NCBI RefSeq assembly: GCF_026410505.1
Contig: NZ_JAPMIU010000018.1
Coordinates: 1-64,000, forward strand
Reading direction: 5' to 3'
DNA from: Frateuria hangzhouensis
GTDB taxonomy: Bacteria > Pseudomonadota > Gammaproteobacteria > Xanthomonadales > Rhodanobacteraceae
DNA length: 64,000 nt
The notes under the pieces were generated by a model. The model was not told where the DNA came from. It did not search any database and saw only the letters and a list, made by a program, of their open reading frames with translations. How positions within the stretch are numbered: the stretch's first letter is position 1; each line of letters begins with the position of its first letter. Positions 48,926-58,267 of this stretch are shown piece by piece. The position numbers were made by a program, and so were the translations under genes.

Positions 48926-49579
48926 ATGACCCCCACCATCACCGCCTTTGAAAAATCGCCCGATCGCGGCCAGGGACTCGCGCGCGACACCCGCGTTCGC
49001 TGGGCGCTCGAAGAAGCAGGCCAGCCCTATGAGGTTCGCCTGCTCTCGTTCGGCGCCATGAAGGAACCCGCGCACCGGGCGCTTCATCCGTTCGGGCAGA
49101 TCCCCACGTACGAGGAAGGCGACCTGGTGCTGTTCGAATCGGGCGCCATCGTGCTGCATATCGCACAGACCCACGCCGGCCTGCTGCCGGAAGAGGCAAA
49201 CGCCCGGGCGCGCGCCATCACGTGGATGTTTGCCGCGCTCAACACCGTGGAAGCGCCGATCTTCGAGCTGCAGAACGCCAAGTTCGCGGAAGGCGACAAG
49301 CCCTGGGCCGCGGAGCGGCTGGTGCTCGTCAAGGACCGCATCGGCCATCGGCTGGGCGAGCTTTCCGCCCGGCTCGCCGGCGCCGACTGGCTTGACGGCG
49401 CGTTCAGCGCCGGCGACCTCATGATGGTGAGCGTGCTGCTCCGCCTCAAGCCGTCCGGCCTGCTGGACGCCTTTCCCAACCTCGCCGCCTATGTCGCCCG
49501 CGGCGAGGCAAGGCCCGCCTACCGGCGAGCCTTCGACGCGCAACTGGCGGTGTTCAAGGGCGCCGCTTCTAGCGCCTGA
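48926..49579 (+). CDS. Glutathione S-transferase family protein
   Basis: A 217-aa protein. The N-terminal thioredoxin-like domain (ITAFEKSPDRGQGLARDTRV, FGQIPTYEEGDLVLFESGAI with the cis-Pro IP and the ES gamma-glutamyl site) is followed by the helical C-terminal domain (GADWLDGAFSAGDLMMVSVL with the N-capping Asp motif). It is probably a cytoplasmic dimer conjugating electrophiles. The substrate is unknown. It lies 119 nt after the VOC gene on the same strand. Confidence 0.9.
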   Translation: MTPTITAFEKSPDRGQGLARDTRVRWALEEAGQPYEVRLLSFGAMKEPAHRALHPFGQIPTYEEGDLVLFESGAIVLHIAQTHAGLLPEEANARARAITWMFAALNTVEAPIFELQNAKFAEGDKPWAAERLVLVKDRIGHRLGELSARLAGADWLDGAFSAGDLMMVSVLLRLKPSGLLDAFPNLAAYVARGEARPAYRRAFDAQLAVFKGAASSA

Positions 49580-49890
49580 CCGAGGCTGCGCCTGGGAATC
49601 CACGGGTGGTCCGGACGGCATTGCGGTCGCGCAAAGGGCCGCCCCGGCCATGCACCCGGGGGCACGGCGCGGGTCCCGAAGTCTTCCGGACCATGAACGC
49701 ATGCCACAAAACATTTGCTTCCCGCCCCCACAGTCACTAACGTGGCAGGGCTGGGTTTCAGGGGTCACCTGAACTGTGGCCCGATGTTGTAGAGAGCAGT
49801 TTCACTACACCGTTGTCCCGTTTGCTCCTTGCGACCAGCTCACCCGCCGCATCCATGCGGCATTTCAACTCGTTCCGAGGAGATATAACG
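49580..49890 (+). other. Long leader region before the cold-shock gene
   Basis: 311 bases without a gene. Cold-shock mRNAs of this family usually carry a 100-160 nt structured 5' leader, and this gap is large enough for one. The last part (TTTGCTCCTTGCGACC...CGTTCCGAGGAGATATAACG) ends in a strong RBS. No certain promoter was identified by eye. Confidence 0.4.
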
Positions 49891-50100
49891 ATGTCCCAGA
49901 CCGAAACCGGTACCGTCAAGTGGTTCAATGATGCCAAGGGCTTCGGCTTCATCAGCCGTGCCAGTGGCGACGACGTGTTCGTGCACTTCCGCTCGATCAC
50001 GTCTTCGGGCTTCAAGAGCCTGCAGGAGGGCCAGAAAGTGTCCTTCGTCGTGACCCAGGGCCCGAAGGGCCTGCAGGCCGACCAGGTGCAGCCGCTCTAA
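49891..50100 (+). CDS. Cold-shock protein (CspA family)
   Basis: A 69-aa single-stranded nucleic-acid chaperone. [15 protein letters not shown] contains RNP1 and [10 protein letters not shown] contains RNP2; the closing [10 protein letters not shown] is standard. Its length is typical. GAGGAGAT lies nine bases before the ATG. It is followed by a terminator and is probably monocistronic and highly expressed, perhaps with leader-mediated thermal control. Confidence 0.97.
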   Translation: MSQTETGTVKWFNDAKGFGFISRASGDDVFVHFRSITSSGFKSLQEGQKVSFVVTQGPKGLQADQVQPL

Positions 50101-50123
50101 GGCAGCTCGCCATCCTGAAGAAG

Positions 50124-50151
50124 AGCCCGGCCCAGCGCCGGGCTTTTTTTT
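50124..50151 (+). terminator. Rho-independent terminator of the cold-shock gene
   Basis: AGCCCGG-CCCAGCG-CCGGGCT is followed by eight T residues, 23 nt beyond the stop codon. Confidence 0.95.
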
Positions 50152-50195
50152 GCGAGGAATCAGGCCACCGGGCGGTGAGCCCAATGCACGCCACC

Positions 50196-50246
50196 CGGCC
50201 CTTCCCCCGCAAACGGAAGGGAACGGTGCCGACCGGCGGATGGGAC
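50196..50246. repeat. Intergenic hairpin repeat, family E
   Basis: CCCTTCC-(CCCGCAAAC)-GGAAGGG is followed by CGACCGGCGGATGGGA. It matches 7831-7876 in both hairpin and tail. Confidence 0.6.
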
Positions 50247-50329
50247 GCCTTCGCCGCACGGCGCCCGATTGCCTGTACCCCGCCCATGCAGGCACAGTGC
50301 GCCCTCGTTTGCTTCCCGCGCCCCTTGCC

Positions 50330-51571
50330 ATGCCTGCTCCGACAACGCGCTTCCACCATCGCGCGATCCCCATCGTGCTGGCCGCCGTGGTCATCGACGT
50401 CATCGGCTTCGGCATCGTCATGCCGGTATTGCCCGCGCTGGTCACGCAACTGGGCCACATGGAACTGGATGCCGCCACCCGCGTAGCGGGATGGATGCTG
50501 GCGGTGTTCGCGGTCGCGCAGTTCTTCGCCGGCCCCGTGCTTGGCCATCTGGGCGACCGCTTCGGCCGCCGTCCGGTGCTGATAGCCGCCATGCTCGGCT
50601 TCAGCCTCGACTACCTCCTGATGGCCGGCGCACCGACGTTGACCTGGCTGTTCGTGGGCCGCGCCATCGCCGGCATCACCGGCGCCACGTTCGGACCAGC
50701 CGGCGCCGTCATCGCGGACGTCACGCCGCCGCACAAGCGCGCCGCCGTGTTCGGGCTGATGGGCGCCGCCTTCGGCGTCGGCTTCATCATCGGCCCGGCG
50801 CTGGGTGGGTTGGTGGCCTCGTTCGGTACCCGCGCGCCCTTCGTCGTGGCCGCCGCGCTCGCCGCGCTCAACGCCCTGGCGATGGCGTGGCTGTTGCCCG
50901 AGACGCTCGATCCCTCGCACCGCCGCCCGTTCCGCCTGCGCGACGCGCACGTGATCGGCGCCTTCCGCCCCCTCTTCCACGCCGGCAATGCCACGCCGCT
51001 GCTGCTGGCCTGGTTCCTGTGGCAGCTCGGCGGCGTGGTGTACCCGTCCACCTGGGCCTTCTGGGCGTCGATCCGGTTCGGCTGGGACGCCACGGCGATC
51101 GGCTGGAGCCTGGCCTGGGTCGGTTTCCTCACCGTCATCGTGCAGTTGGCCCTGACCCGGCGTGTGGTGGAGCGCATCGGCGAACGCCGCACCGCCATCG
51201 CCGGCCTGGCCTGCGCTGGTACCTGCCTGCTCGCCTATGCCGTCACCGCCCACGGCTGGCAGGTCTACGCGTTCTTCCTGGTCGGCGCGCTGGGCGCGCT
51301 CGTGTACCCGGCCATGAACGGCATGCTTTCGGGCATGGTCGATGCCAGCCGGCAAGGCGCGCTGCAAGGCGGCATAGGCAGCATGAACTCGGTCGCGGCG
51401 GTGCTCGGCCCGCTCATCGCCTCCCAGTCGCTGGCCTGGGGCGCGAGCAGGGGCTTCGACGGCACGGCGTTCATCGTCGCCGCCATCCTGCTGCTGGCCG
51501 CCATGGCCATCATCACCCGCCTTGTACCGCATCGTTCCGTGGCGGGCGATTTATCGGGAGGGGACGCCTGA
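50330..51571 (+). CDS. MFS transporter (TetA/drug-H+ antiporter-like)
   Basis: A 413-aa inner-membrane exporter with twelve hydrophobic helices. IDVIGFGIVMPVLPALVTQL (helix 1), the loop 2-3 motif GHLGDRFGRRPVLIAA and the motif C-like GAAFGVGFIIGPALGGLVAS are those of DHA1 antiporters, closest in look to class TetA proteins. Similarity to TetA does not show tetracycline export; many chromosomal homologues export unknown compounds. The ATG at 50330 starts just before helix 1. No TetR regulator is adjacent. Confidence 0.9.
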   Translation: MPAPTTRFHHRAIPIVLAAVVIDVIGFGIVMPVLPALVTQLGHMELDAATRVAGWMLAVFAVAQFFAGPVLGHLGDRFGRRPVLIAAMLGFSLDYLLMAGAPTLTWLFVGRAIAGITGATFGPAGAVIADVTPPHKRAAVFGLMGAAFGVGFIIGPALGGLVASFGTRAPFVVAAALAALNALAMAWLLPETLDPSHRRPFRLRDAHVIGAFRPLFHAGNATPLLLAWFLWQLGGVVYPSTWAFWASIRFGWDATAIGWSLAWVGFLTVIVQLALTRRVVERIGERRTAIAGLACAGTCLLAYAVTAHGWQVYAFFLVGALGALVYPAMNGMLSGMVDASRQGALQGGIGSMNSVAAVLGPLIASQSLAWGASRGFDGTAFIVAAILLLAAMAIITRLVPHRSVAGDLSGGDA

Positions 51572-51616
51572 GATCTCCACGGCCAGGCGTTGCCGGCCAC
51601 GCCGCCTTGCCGTTTT

Positions 51617-53374
51617 CTAGTCCCCGCTCTTACCGGGAATGATGTACCGGGCAACCAGGCCCTGCAGCGCGTACCACGTTTTGAAGTCGCCGTAGTTGCC
51701 CGCGGTTATGGCCACTGTGACGTCGAGCTCCGGCAGCACGATGACGAACTGGCCGCCGTTGCCTTCGGCAGCGTACTCGCGATAGTCGCGTCCCCCGGCA
51801 TGGAAGGTATGCAGGTGCCAACCGTAGCCGTAGCCGTGGCCGGGTCCGAAATGCGAGTGCTCGGTCGTGGAAGCCCGCACCCAGGCCTGGTCGACGATGC
51901 GGCGGCCGTTCCACGTGCCGCCGGAAAGGTAGAGCTGGCCCAGCTTGAGCATGTCGCGCGGCCGCAGGTAGATGCCGCCGGCCAGGTAGGCCTCGCCGCC
52001 AGGCATCAGATTGATGTGGTAGCCGTGCATCTGCAGCGGGCGAGCCACGTACTGGTCGAAGAAGGCGGGCAGCCACTGGCCGGTCGCCTTCGCGACGACG
52101 GCGCCGAGCAGGTTGATGCCGGCCGAGCAGTACACCGCCTGCGGGCCGCCGGGGTCGCGGGCCATCGGCAACGCGAGCGTATAACGGTACCAGTCGTCCT
52201 GCCGGTGCTGCCCCTGCATGGTGTCCTCGTTGCCGGGCGACTGCGGGTCGTTGTCGTCGCAGGCAAGGCCCGAAGTCATGCTCATCAGGTCGGCCACGGT
52301 GATCCTCGCTTTGCGTGGGTCCTGTCCCGCCGATCCGGCACGGTCGGGAAGCAGTGCGAGCACCGGCGCGCCCGGCCCGATTCCGCGCCCTTGCGCCATT
52401 GCCAGCCCGACCAGCAGCGGCGCGAAGGTCTTGCCGGCCGAGCGCGTATCGTGCGGACGCGCGGCGTCGAAGCCATGGAAGTATTCCTCCACCACGAGCT
52501 TGCCGTGCCTCGCGATCAGCAGGCCCTGCACCTGCGGGGCGCCGGCCGCGGGTGTCTGTTGCAGGCGCGCGACCAGCGCACCGAGGCGGCCCTCGTCCAG
52601 GCCCACGTCCCCGGGCAAGGCGGTGGGCCACCCGTCGGCCAGATCCAGCGGCGTGCGCGGCTGCCAGCTCGCCGCGGCCGGCGTACGCGCATGGAAGCCT
52701 ACTGCGTGGCCGCGGTCGCGCCGGGTAAAGGCGAATACGCCAATGCCCTGCCAGTTCACGCGCAGTTGCCCGGTCTCCTCGTCCAGCGTGGCGTGCAGGG
52801 CCCAGCCGGGCCGGGCCGGATCATCGAAGGTCACCTTGTCGCCATCGGTGCTCACCGTCAGCACATGCTCCCGGGCGAGGTTGAATTCGGGGTTGCGGAT
52901 GAAGGCGCTGAGCGCGCCGTCGGCTTCGCGCTGGATCGCGAGGTACTGCGACAGGCGCTCGGGCAACGGATGCACCGCACCGCGCCAGACGCCAGGCTGA
53001 GTGCGCTTGAGCACGACCGGCGTTGCGTAGGCACTGGCCAGCGCCATGCCCGGCGGCTGGATCCAGAAGCCTTCGACGGTCGAGCGGTCGCGCGACAGCT
53101 TTCCCCGGAACTGCCCCTGCCCGCCCGGCAAGGCCAGGCTCAGCCGATCCCCCTGCTGCTGCACCACCGCCTCGAAGCCGACGATGGCGCCACGCCAGCC
53201 CGCATCGCGACCATCGATCGTGAGATCGCCTTCGACCGCGGCCGCAACGGTCTCATTCCCCCAAAGCCCGACCAACCGCGCGGCTGGCGGATCCGCGGGG
53301 GTGGCATGCACCGGCGCAAGGGCGGACAGCAGGCAGGCGAGCGGGAAGAGCATGGTCTTCTCGAGCAGCAGCAT
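51617..53374 (-). CDS. Secreted serine hydrolase (beta-lactamase class C/esterase-like)
   Basis: A 585-aa exported protein. A signal peptide (MLFPLACLLSALAPVHA) is followed by about 240 residues of beta-rich N-terminal domain. The serine-beta-lactamase-like domain then begins near LDEGRLGALVARLQQ. TRSAGKTFAPLLVGLA contains the SxxK nucleophile motif and AVYCSAGINLLGAVV the Tyr-based second motif. AEGNGGQFVIVLP replaces KTG with a Gly-Gly form, as in EstB-type esterases. It probably hydrolyses esters or D-amino-acid peptides, not beta-lactams. The AraC regulator lies upstream on the same strand by 55 nt. Confidence 0.87.
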   Translation of the reverse strand: MLLLEKTMLFPLACLLSALAPVHATPADPPAARLVGLWGNETVAAAVEGDLTIDGRDAGWRGAIVGFEAVVQQQGDRLSLALPGGQGQFRGKLSRDRSTVEGFWIQPPGMALASAYATPVVLKRTQPGVWRGAVHPLPERLSQYLAIQREADGALSAFIRNPEFNLAREHVLTVSTDGDKVTFDDPARPGWALHATLDEETGQLRVNWQGIGVFAFTRRDRGHAVGFHARTPAAASWQPRTPLDLADGWPTALPGDVGLDEGRLGALVARLQQTPAAGAPQVQGLLIARHGKLVVEEYFHGFDAARPHDTRSAGKTFAPLLVGLAMAQGRGIGPGAPVLALLPDRAGSAGQDPRKARITVADLMSMTSGLACDDNDPQSPGNEDTMQGQHRQDDWYRYTLALPMARDPGGPQAVYCSAGINLLGAVVAKATGQWLPAFFDQYVARPLQMHGYHINLMPGGEAYLAGGIYLRPRDMLKLGQLYLSGGTWNGRRIVDQAWVRASTTEHSHFGPGHGYGYGWHLHTFHAGGRDYREYAAEGNGGQFVIVLPELDVTVAITAGNYGDFKTWYALQGLVARYIIPGKSGD

Positions 53375-53429
53375 GGGTTGGTTCCAGGTCGGGAAGGGAG
53401 ACTGCGCCGCGCGCGGCGGTGGCACCACG

Positions 53430-54305
53430 CTAGGCGGCGGGGCTGCAGCGGTCTTGTATCTGGCAAACCTGGGCTGGATGCCCTTGCCGCATCGCCTTGT
53501 GATAACGGGCCGGCGACAGCCCGAAGGCCAGCTTGAAGGCCCGCGAGAAATGCGCCTGGTCGAAATAGCCGCAGGCACCGGCCACTCCGGCAAGCCCGTC
53601 GTGTTGCCTCGCCTGCAGCAGCGCTGCCGCCTTGGCCAGGCGACAGCGGCGCAGGTAGTCGCCCGGCGTACAGCCGAAATGACGCCGGAACGCGCGCGTC
53701 AGGTACACCGGATGCACGCCAGCCGCGGCGGCAACGTCGGCCAGGCCGAGTTGCGCGCCGCAATCGTCGTGCAGACATTCGCGCGCCCGCCACAACCAGG
53801 CGGGCGCCTGGCGATAGACCATCGAGCGGCCATGGGCGGCGGTGGCGCCGAGCAGTTCCGCGCACAGCGATTCGACGACCAGGTCGCCCGTAGTGCCCAC
53901 TTGCCCGCCCGCGGCGGCCAACCGCCTGGCGATCGCCCACGCCGATGTGCCCAATGCGCAGGCGTGGTCGGGCAACGCAATCGCGTCCGCAAATTGCCGC
54001 AACGTCGCCGCTTCGACGGTGACAGTCACGAACAAGCCGTTGTGCAGATCGCCGAACCGATCACGATGGACCGTACCCGGCGGGTTGTAGACCAGCAGCG
54101 GCCCGCGGGTTTCGACCGGCGCACCGTGCGCGGACGACAGATAGCTGCCGCGGAGCAGCAGCACGAAATGCGCCTCGGCGTGGGTGTGTTCCTGCACCGC
54201 GTGTTCGGCAACCGTCGGCACGAGCCGCGCCACCGAGAAGCCGCGGGCGTGCCATCGTCCTTCGTGCTGGCCGAGGAACTGGTCGTGCCCGAAGATCAGT
54301 GGCAT
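53430..54305 (-). CDS. AraC-family transcriptional regulator
   Basis: A 291-aa regulator. The N-terminal cupin-like sensor domain (AVQEHTHAEAHFVLLLRGSYLS, LLVYNPPGTVHRDRF) is followed by two HTH motifs (GLADVAAAAGVHPVYLTRAFRRHFG and GVAGACGYFDQAHFSRAFKLAF) ending LSPARYHKA. The length is normal. It is upstream of, and probably controls or is co-transcribed with, the serine hydrolase gene. The effector is unknown. Confidence 0.95.
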   Translation of the reverse strand: MPLIFGHDQFLGQHEGRWHARGFSVARLVPTVAEHAVQEHTHAEAHFVLLLRGSYLSSAHGAPVETRGPLLVYNPPGTVHRDRFGDLHNGLFVTVTVEAATLRQFADAIALPDHACALGTSAWAIARRLAAAGGQVGTTGDLVVESLCAELLGATAAHGRSMVYRQAPAWLWRARECLHDDCGAQLGLADVAAAAGVHPVYLTRAFRRHFGCTPGDYLRRCRLAKAAALLQARQHDGLAGVAGACGYFDQAHFSRAFKLAFGLSPARYHKAMRQGHPAQVCQIQDRCSPAA

Positions 54306-54454
54306 GGGGCGCCTGCAGGGTTCAGTGCTTCAGACACGTGACAAAACGCGCTCCACGCTAGCCCGCGATTCAAGCAGCTGCAAGCGTCGGGGCGCGTCGG
54401 GCAGGATCACCCCCACGAGGGTCCGCAGGCATGGGCCGAACCACGTCGCCAGCG

Positions 54455-55123
54455 CTATTGGCCCCGGCTTCCGTAGTCATCCAGCTGCACCGGCGCAAGC
54501 GTGCGCGCCTCGTCCATCCACGCGCGCACCGTGTCGCGAGCCAGCAGGCGGGTCATCCATGCCGCCGCACGCGGCCACTGCGCAAGGTCGGGCGCGTGCG
54601 CATGCAGCCGCACTACCGTGGGCGCGAACGCCAAGTCCGCCAGCGACAGCGCGCCCGCCAACCAGGGCCCGCCGCTGCGCGCCAGCTCCTGCTCCCACAC
54701 TTCGAAGATGCGCGACGCATCGGCGACCTCGCCGTCGGTCATCGCCCGGCGATCGGGGTAGAACGCACTCTCGAACGACAACCGCGGGCACAACCCCGAA
54801 AGCCCGGCATGCTGCCAGGACACCAGCGAGCGCACATGCGCCCGCTTGCGTGGGTCGCCGGGCAGCAGCACCCCGCCAGCGAGCTCGCTGGCGTATTCCA
54901 TGATGGCCAGCGAATCGAAGATCACCGCATCGCCGTCCACCAGCACCGGCACCGCGCCAGGCGGCGAAAATGCACGGATGCGATCGAGGTTGGCGAACCG
55001 CTGCGGCCGCCGGATATCGACCACTTCCTCGTCGAAGGAAACGCCCGCCTCCTTCAAGGCGAGCCACGCGCGAAAGGCCCAGCTGGAAGCGTTGCGGGTA
55101 CCGGAATAAAGAACGCGGGTCAT
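54455..55123 (-). CDS. Glutathione S-transferase family protein
   Basis: A 222-aa protein. The N-terminal domain (VLYSGTRNASSWAFRAWLAL, SPPGAVPVLVDGDAVIFDSLAIMEY with the cis-Pro and DS glutathione site) is followed by the helical domain (GGPWLAGALSLADLAFAPTV). YSGTRNASSW suits a serine-type catalytic residue, as in zeta/theta/beta-like classes. The substrate is unknown. It shares little with the other GST at 48.9 kb. Confidence 0.92.
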   Translation of the reverse strand: MTRVLYSGTRNASSWAFRAWLALKEAGVSFDEEVVDIRRPQRFANLDRIRAFSPPGAVPVLVDGDAVIFDSLAIMEYASELAGGVLLPGDPRKRAHVRSLVSWQHAGLSGLCPRLSFESAFYPDRRAMTDGEVADASRIFEVWEQELARSGGPWLAGALSLADLAFAPTVVRLHAHAPDLAQWPRAAAWMTRLLARDTVRAWMDEARTLAPVQLDDYGSRGQ

Positions 55124-55243
55124 GGGACTTCGATGCCCTCCGGCATTCCGGGATCAGCCCGGATGAATAACTCATCGAAGGATCACATGTAGCCGACCAT
55201 TACGCATCGGGCAGTTGGCTCCAAGCAGCATTCCCCGCAAGCC

Positions 55244-55353
55244 TTGGCCCCTCACCCCAGCCCTCTCCCCGGAGGGGAGAGGGAGCCGTGTCGGCGGTCG
55301 GGGCCCGGCTCTTGCTTCGTCTCGCCTCCGGGGAGAGGGAGCCGTGTCGGCGG
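55244..55353. repeat. Family D repeat with 24-bp direct duplication
   Basis: GGCCCCTCACCCCAGCCCTC and CTCCCC-GGAGGGGAGAGGG begin the element, like 36530-36682. A 24-base block ending GAGCCGTGTCGGCGG occurs twice in direct order (55274-55297 and 55330-55353). It occupies most of the 341-nt gap between the GST and DUF3348 genes, in which no gene was found. Confidence 0.7.
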
Positions 55354-55464
55354 AAGCCTCATCTGGTGCATGGCTCTTCCCGGGCGACTGGTTCCAGCGC
55401 TTTCCTTGTGCCGCCACGCCAGGACCCCGTCCCGCGCTAAACTACTTGTTTTGCCCCGGAAATC

Positions 55465-56124
55465 ATGGCGCAAGCTGCCCTCCGCCCGACGGTTCGCGGG
55501 CCCACGTTCATCCGCCTGCTGGCTCGCCTGGCAGAGATCGACGTGGCTGCGCCCGGCCAGTCCCTGCCCGACCGGCTCGGTCAGTGGCTGGACTGGAACC
55601 ACGCGCTGTCGCTCGCTGCCGCGCTCGACGGCCAGCCGGCTGCGTCGGAAGCCGCCGCTCCGGCACCGGACGACCTGCAGGCCGAGTGCGCGCGGGCACG
55701 CGAGACGCTGGCGACGGCCATCAAGGACGCCCCCTTGCTCGCGCCCGGTGCGTCGATGCCCGCCGAGCCCGACTATGCGCCCTACCGGCAGCTCTGCCTC
55801 ACCCGCCAGCGCGCCCTGCAGGCCACCACCGGACGGCTGCGCGGCAAGCTGCGTGACGCGCTCCCGCTAGGCTCGCCCGGGCTGGCGCATCTGGCCGAGG
55901 TGGATGCGGTGATGGAAGCGGCGCTCACCCCGCGCGAGCACGCGCTGCTCGCCAAGGTGCCCGAGCTGCTGGGCCAGCGCTTCGAGCGCCTGCGCGCCGC
56001 CGGGCACGCTTCCGCCACCTGGCTCGATGGTTTCCGCCGCGACATGCAGAGCGTGCTGCTGGCGGAGCTGGATCTTCGTTTCCAACCGGTCGACGCGCTG
56101 CTCGCAGCGCTTCGCACCCCCTGA
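55465..56124 (+). CDS. DUF3348 family protein
   Basis: A 219-aa soluble helical protein, first of a four-gene operon. GPTFIRLLARLAEIDVAAPGQ and LGQWLDWNHALSLAAAL are the conserved N-terminal features. The central YRQLCLTRQRALQATTGRLRGKLRDAL and terminal GFRRDMQSVLLAELDLRFQPVDALLAAL are amphipathic helices. There is no signal peptide or catalytic motif. The stop is 11 nt before the DUF802 gene. The constant linkage with DUF802, an OmpA protein and DUF2894 suggests it is a cytoplasmic accessory of that membrane complex; its biochemical role is unknown. Confidence 0.9.
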   Translation: MAQAALRPTVRGPTFIRLLARLAEIDVAAPGQSLPDRLGQWLDWNHALSLAAALDGQPAASEAAAPAPDDLQAECARARETLATAIKDAPLLAPGASMPAEPDYAPYRQLCLTRQRALQATTGRLRGKLRDALPLGSPGLAHLAEVDAVMEAALTPREHALLAKVPELLGQRFERLRAAGHASATWLDGFRRDMQSVLLAELDLRFQPVDALLAALRTP

Positions 56125-56135
56125 CGCGGTTCTCC

Positions 56136-58232
56136 ATGTTCAAACGTCTGCTTCTTCTTTCGGTATTCGCCCTGGGCCTGGCCGCCATCGGCTGGATCGT
56201 CGTCGGCTACGTCGGCAGCAACCCGCTCGGCATGGCCATCGCCCTGTTGATCGGCGCCTGCTACCTCGCCGGCGCGCTCGAGCTGTTCCGCTACCGCCAG
56301 GCCACCGCCACGCTGCGCCAGGCGATCGACGACCTGACCGGCCCCCCGGCCGAGCTCGGTCGCTGGCTGCAGCGCCTGGCGCCCGGCCTTCGCCATGCCG
56401 TGCGCCTGCGCGTCGAGGGCGAGCGCGCCGCGCTGCCGGCGCCGGCGATGACGCCGTACCTGGTCGGCCTGCTGGTGCTGCTGGGCATGCTCGGCACCCT
56501 GCTCGGCATGATGGCCACGCTGCGCGGCACCGGCACGGCGCTGGGCAGCGCCAGCGACCTGCAGGCGATCCGCGGCTCACTGGCCGCGCCGGTCAACGGA
56601 CTGGCCTTCGCGTTCGGCACCTCCATTGCCGGCGTCGCCAGCTCGGCGATGCTCGGTTTGCTCTCCGCGCTGGTCCGCGGCGAACGGCTGCTGGCGGTGC
56701 AGGCGCTGGACGGGGAGATCGCCACCACCCTGCGCGTCCACTCGCAGGCGCACCGGCGCGAGGAAGCCTTCGGCCTGCTGCAACAGCAGGCCGCGGCGAT
56801 GCCCGCGCTGGTCGACCGCCTGCAGGCGATGGCCACAACGCTGGAACAGCAAAGCGCCGCCGCGCACGAGCGCCAGCACGCCGACCGGGAGAGCTTTCAG
56901 CGCCATACCGAAGAGGCCTTCACGCGCCTCGCCCGCTCGGTCGAACAGTCGCTTCAGGCAAGCGTGACAGACAGCGCGCGCACCGCCGGCAGCGTGCTGC
57001 AGCCGGTGGTCGAATCCACCCTGGCCAGCCTCGCCCGCGAGAGCACCGCCATCCAGGCCAGCGTGGGCGAAGCCGTGCAGCGCCAGCTCGACGGCCTCGC
57101 GACCGGCTTCGACAGCACCGCGCGCACCGTCACCGGCATCTGGAACGACGCGCTCGCCCAGCACCGGCAAACCAATGAAGCCCACGCACAGGCGCTGGGC
57201 GACGCCCTCGCCCGCTTCGCCGACACCTTCGAGCAGCGCTCGTCCGCCCTGCTGGAAGGCATCGGTACACGCCTGGACGCGAGCGCCGACCGCGCCGCCG
57301 AGGCGTGGCAAAGCACGCTGTCGAAACAGGACGCCATCCACGCCCAATTGGCCGACCGCAACCAGCAGGCGCTGGCCGCCGCCAGCGAAACCTTCGAATC
57401 GCACGCGGCCGCATTGGTGCAGGCGGTCAACCGCTCGCACGCGGAACTGCAGTCGGCGCTCGAGGCACGCGACCAGCAACGCCTGGCCGCCTGGGCGCAG
57501 AAGCTCGACGCCCTTACCGCCGAACTGGGCGCACAGTGGAAAGCGGCCGGCGAGGCCACCGCCAGCCGCCAGCAGGCCATCTGCGACACGCTGGAGCAGA
57601 CCGCCGGCGCCATCTCGGCGCGAACCGAAGCCGCCGCCAGCCAGACCCTCGCCGAGATCGCCCGCCTGGTCGAGGCCGCCTCCGAAGCGCCGCGCGTGGC
57701 CGCCGAAGTCGTCGGCGAACTACGCCAGAAACTCTCCGACAGCATGGTCCGCGACACCGCCATGCTGGAAGAGCGCAGCCGCCTGCTGGCCACGCTGGAA
57801 ACCCTGCTCGACGCGGTCAACCACGCCTCCACCGAGCAGCGTAGCGCGGTCGACGCGCTGGTCAGCACCTCGGCCGAACTGCTCGATCGCGTCGGCAGCC
57901 GCTTCGCCGCGCAGATCGAGGAGCACACCGGCAAGCTCGACACCGCCGCCGCGCAGGTCACCGCGAGCGCCATCGAAGTCGCCGGCCTGGGCGAAGCCTT
58001 CGGCGCCGGCGTGGCGCAGTTCGGCCAGGCCAACGACGCGCTGATGGAGCGCCTGCAGCAGATCGCCGGCGCACTCGACGCCTCGCTCGCGCGCAGCGAC
58101 GAGCAGCTCGCCTACTACGTGGCGCAGGCGAAGGAAGTGGTCGAACTCAGCGTGCTCTCGCAGCAGCAGATCATCACCGACATGCAACAGCTCGCCGGCC
58201 GCCGCGCGCCGGGCAAGGCGGCGAAGGCATGA
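56136..58232 (+). CDS. DUF802 protein: ZorA/MotA/TolQ-like motor subunit with long helical tail
   Basis: A 698-aa membrane protein. Four helices are visible: about residues 5-26 (LLLLSVFALGLAAIGWIVVG), 31-51 (LGMAIALLIGACYLAGALEL), 108-130 (YLVGLLVLLGMLGTLLGMMA) and 155-180 (GLAFAFGTSIAGVASSAMLG). The last two, with LGxLGTLLGM and AFGTSIAGVASS, resemble the channel-forming helices of MotA/TolQ/ExbB and of ZorA. Residues 190-698 are almost entirely Ala/Gln/Glu/Arg-rich helix with coiled-coil character and no enzymatic domain, like the cytoplasmic tail of ZorA (also about 700 aa). The OmpA-type partner with a membrane Asp follows. By homology of architecture it should form a pentameric stator/rotor; function is inferred. 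Confidence 0.85.
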   Translation: MFKRLLLLSVFALGLAAIGWIVVGYVGSNPLGMAIALLIGACYLAGALELFRYRQATATLRQAIDDLTGPPAELGRWLQRLAPGLRHAVRLRVEGERAALPAPAMTPYLVGLLVLLGMLGTLLGMMATLRGTGTALGSASDLQAIRGSLAAPVNGLAFAFGTSIAGVASSAMLGLLSALVRGERLLAVQALDGEIATTLRVHSQAHRREEAFGLLQQQAAAMPALVDRLQAMATTLEQQSAAAHERQHADRESFQRHTEEAFTRLARSVEQSLQASVTDSARTAGSVLQPVVESTLASLARESTAIQASVGEAVQRQLDGLATGFDSTARTVTGIWNDALAQHRQTNEAHAQALGDALARFADTFEQRSSALLEGIGTRLDASADRAAEAWQSTLSKQDAIHAQLADRNQQALAAASETFESHAAALVQAVNRSHAELQSALEARDQQRLAAWAQKLDALTAELGAQWKAAGEATASRQQAICDTLEQTAGAISARTEAAASQTLAEIARLVEAASEAPRVAAEVVGELRQKLSDSMVRDTAMLEERSRLLATLETLLDAVNHASTEQRSAVDALVSTSAELLDRVGSRFAAQIEEHTGKLDTAAAQVTASAIEVAGLGEAFGAGVAQFGQANDALMERLQQIAGALDASLARSDEQLAYYVAQAKEVVELSVLSQQQIITDMQQLAGRRAPGKAAKA

Positions 58233-58267
58233 AAGCCTCGCAGAGACCTTTGCAAGGCGCAGTCCCT

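Noticed and set aside
50330-51571. Tetracycline resistance determinant
   Set aside because: Similarity is to the TetA-like MFS class only. Without TetR or high identity the substrate cannot be stated.
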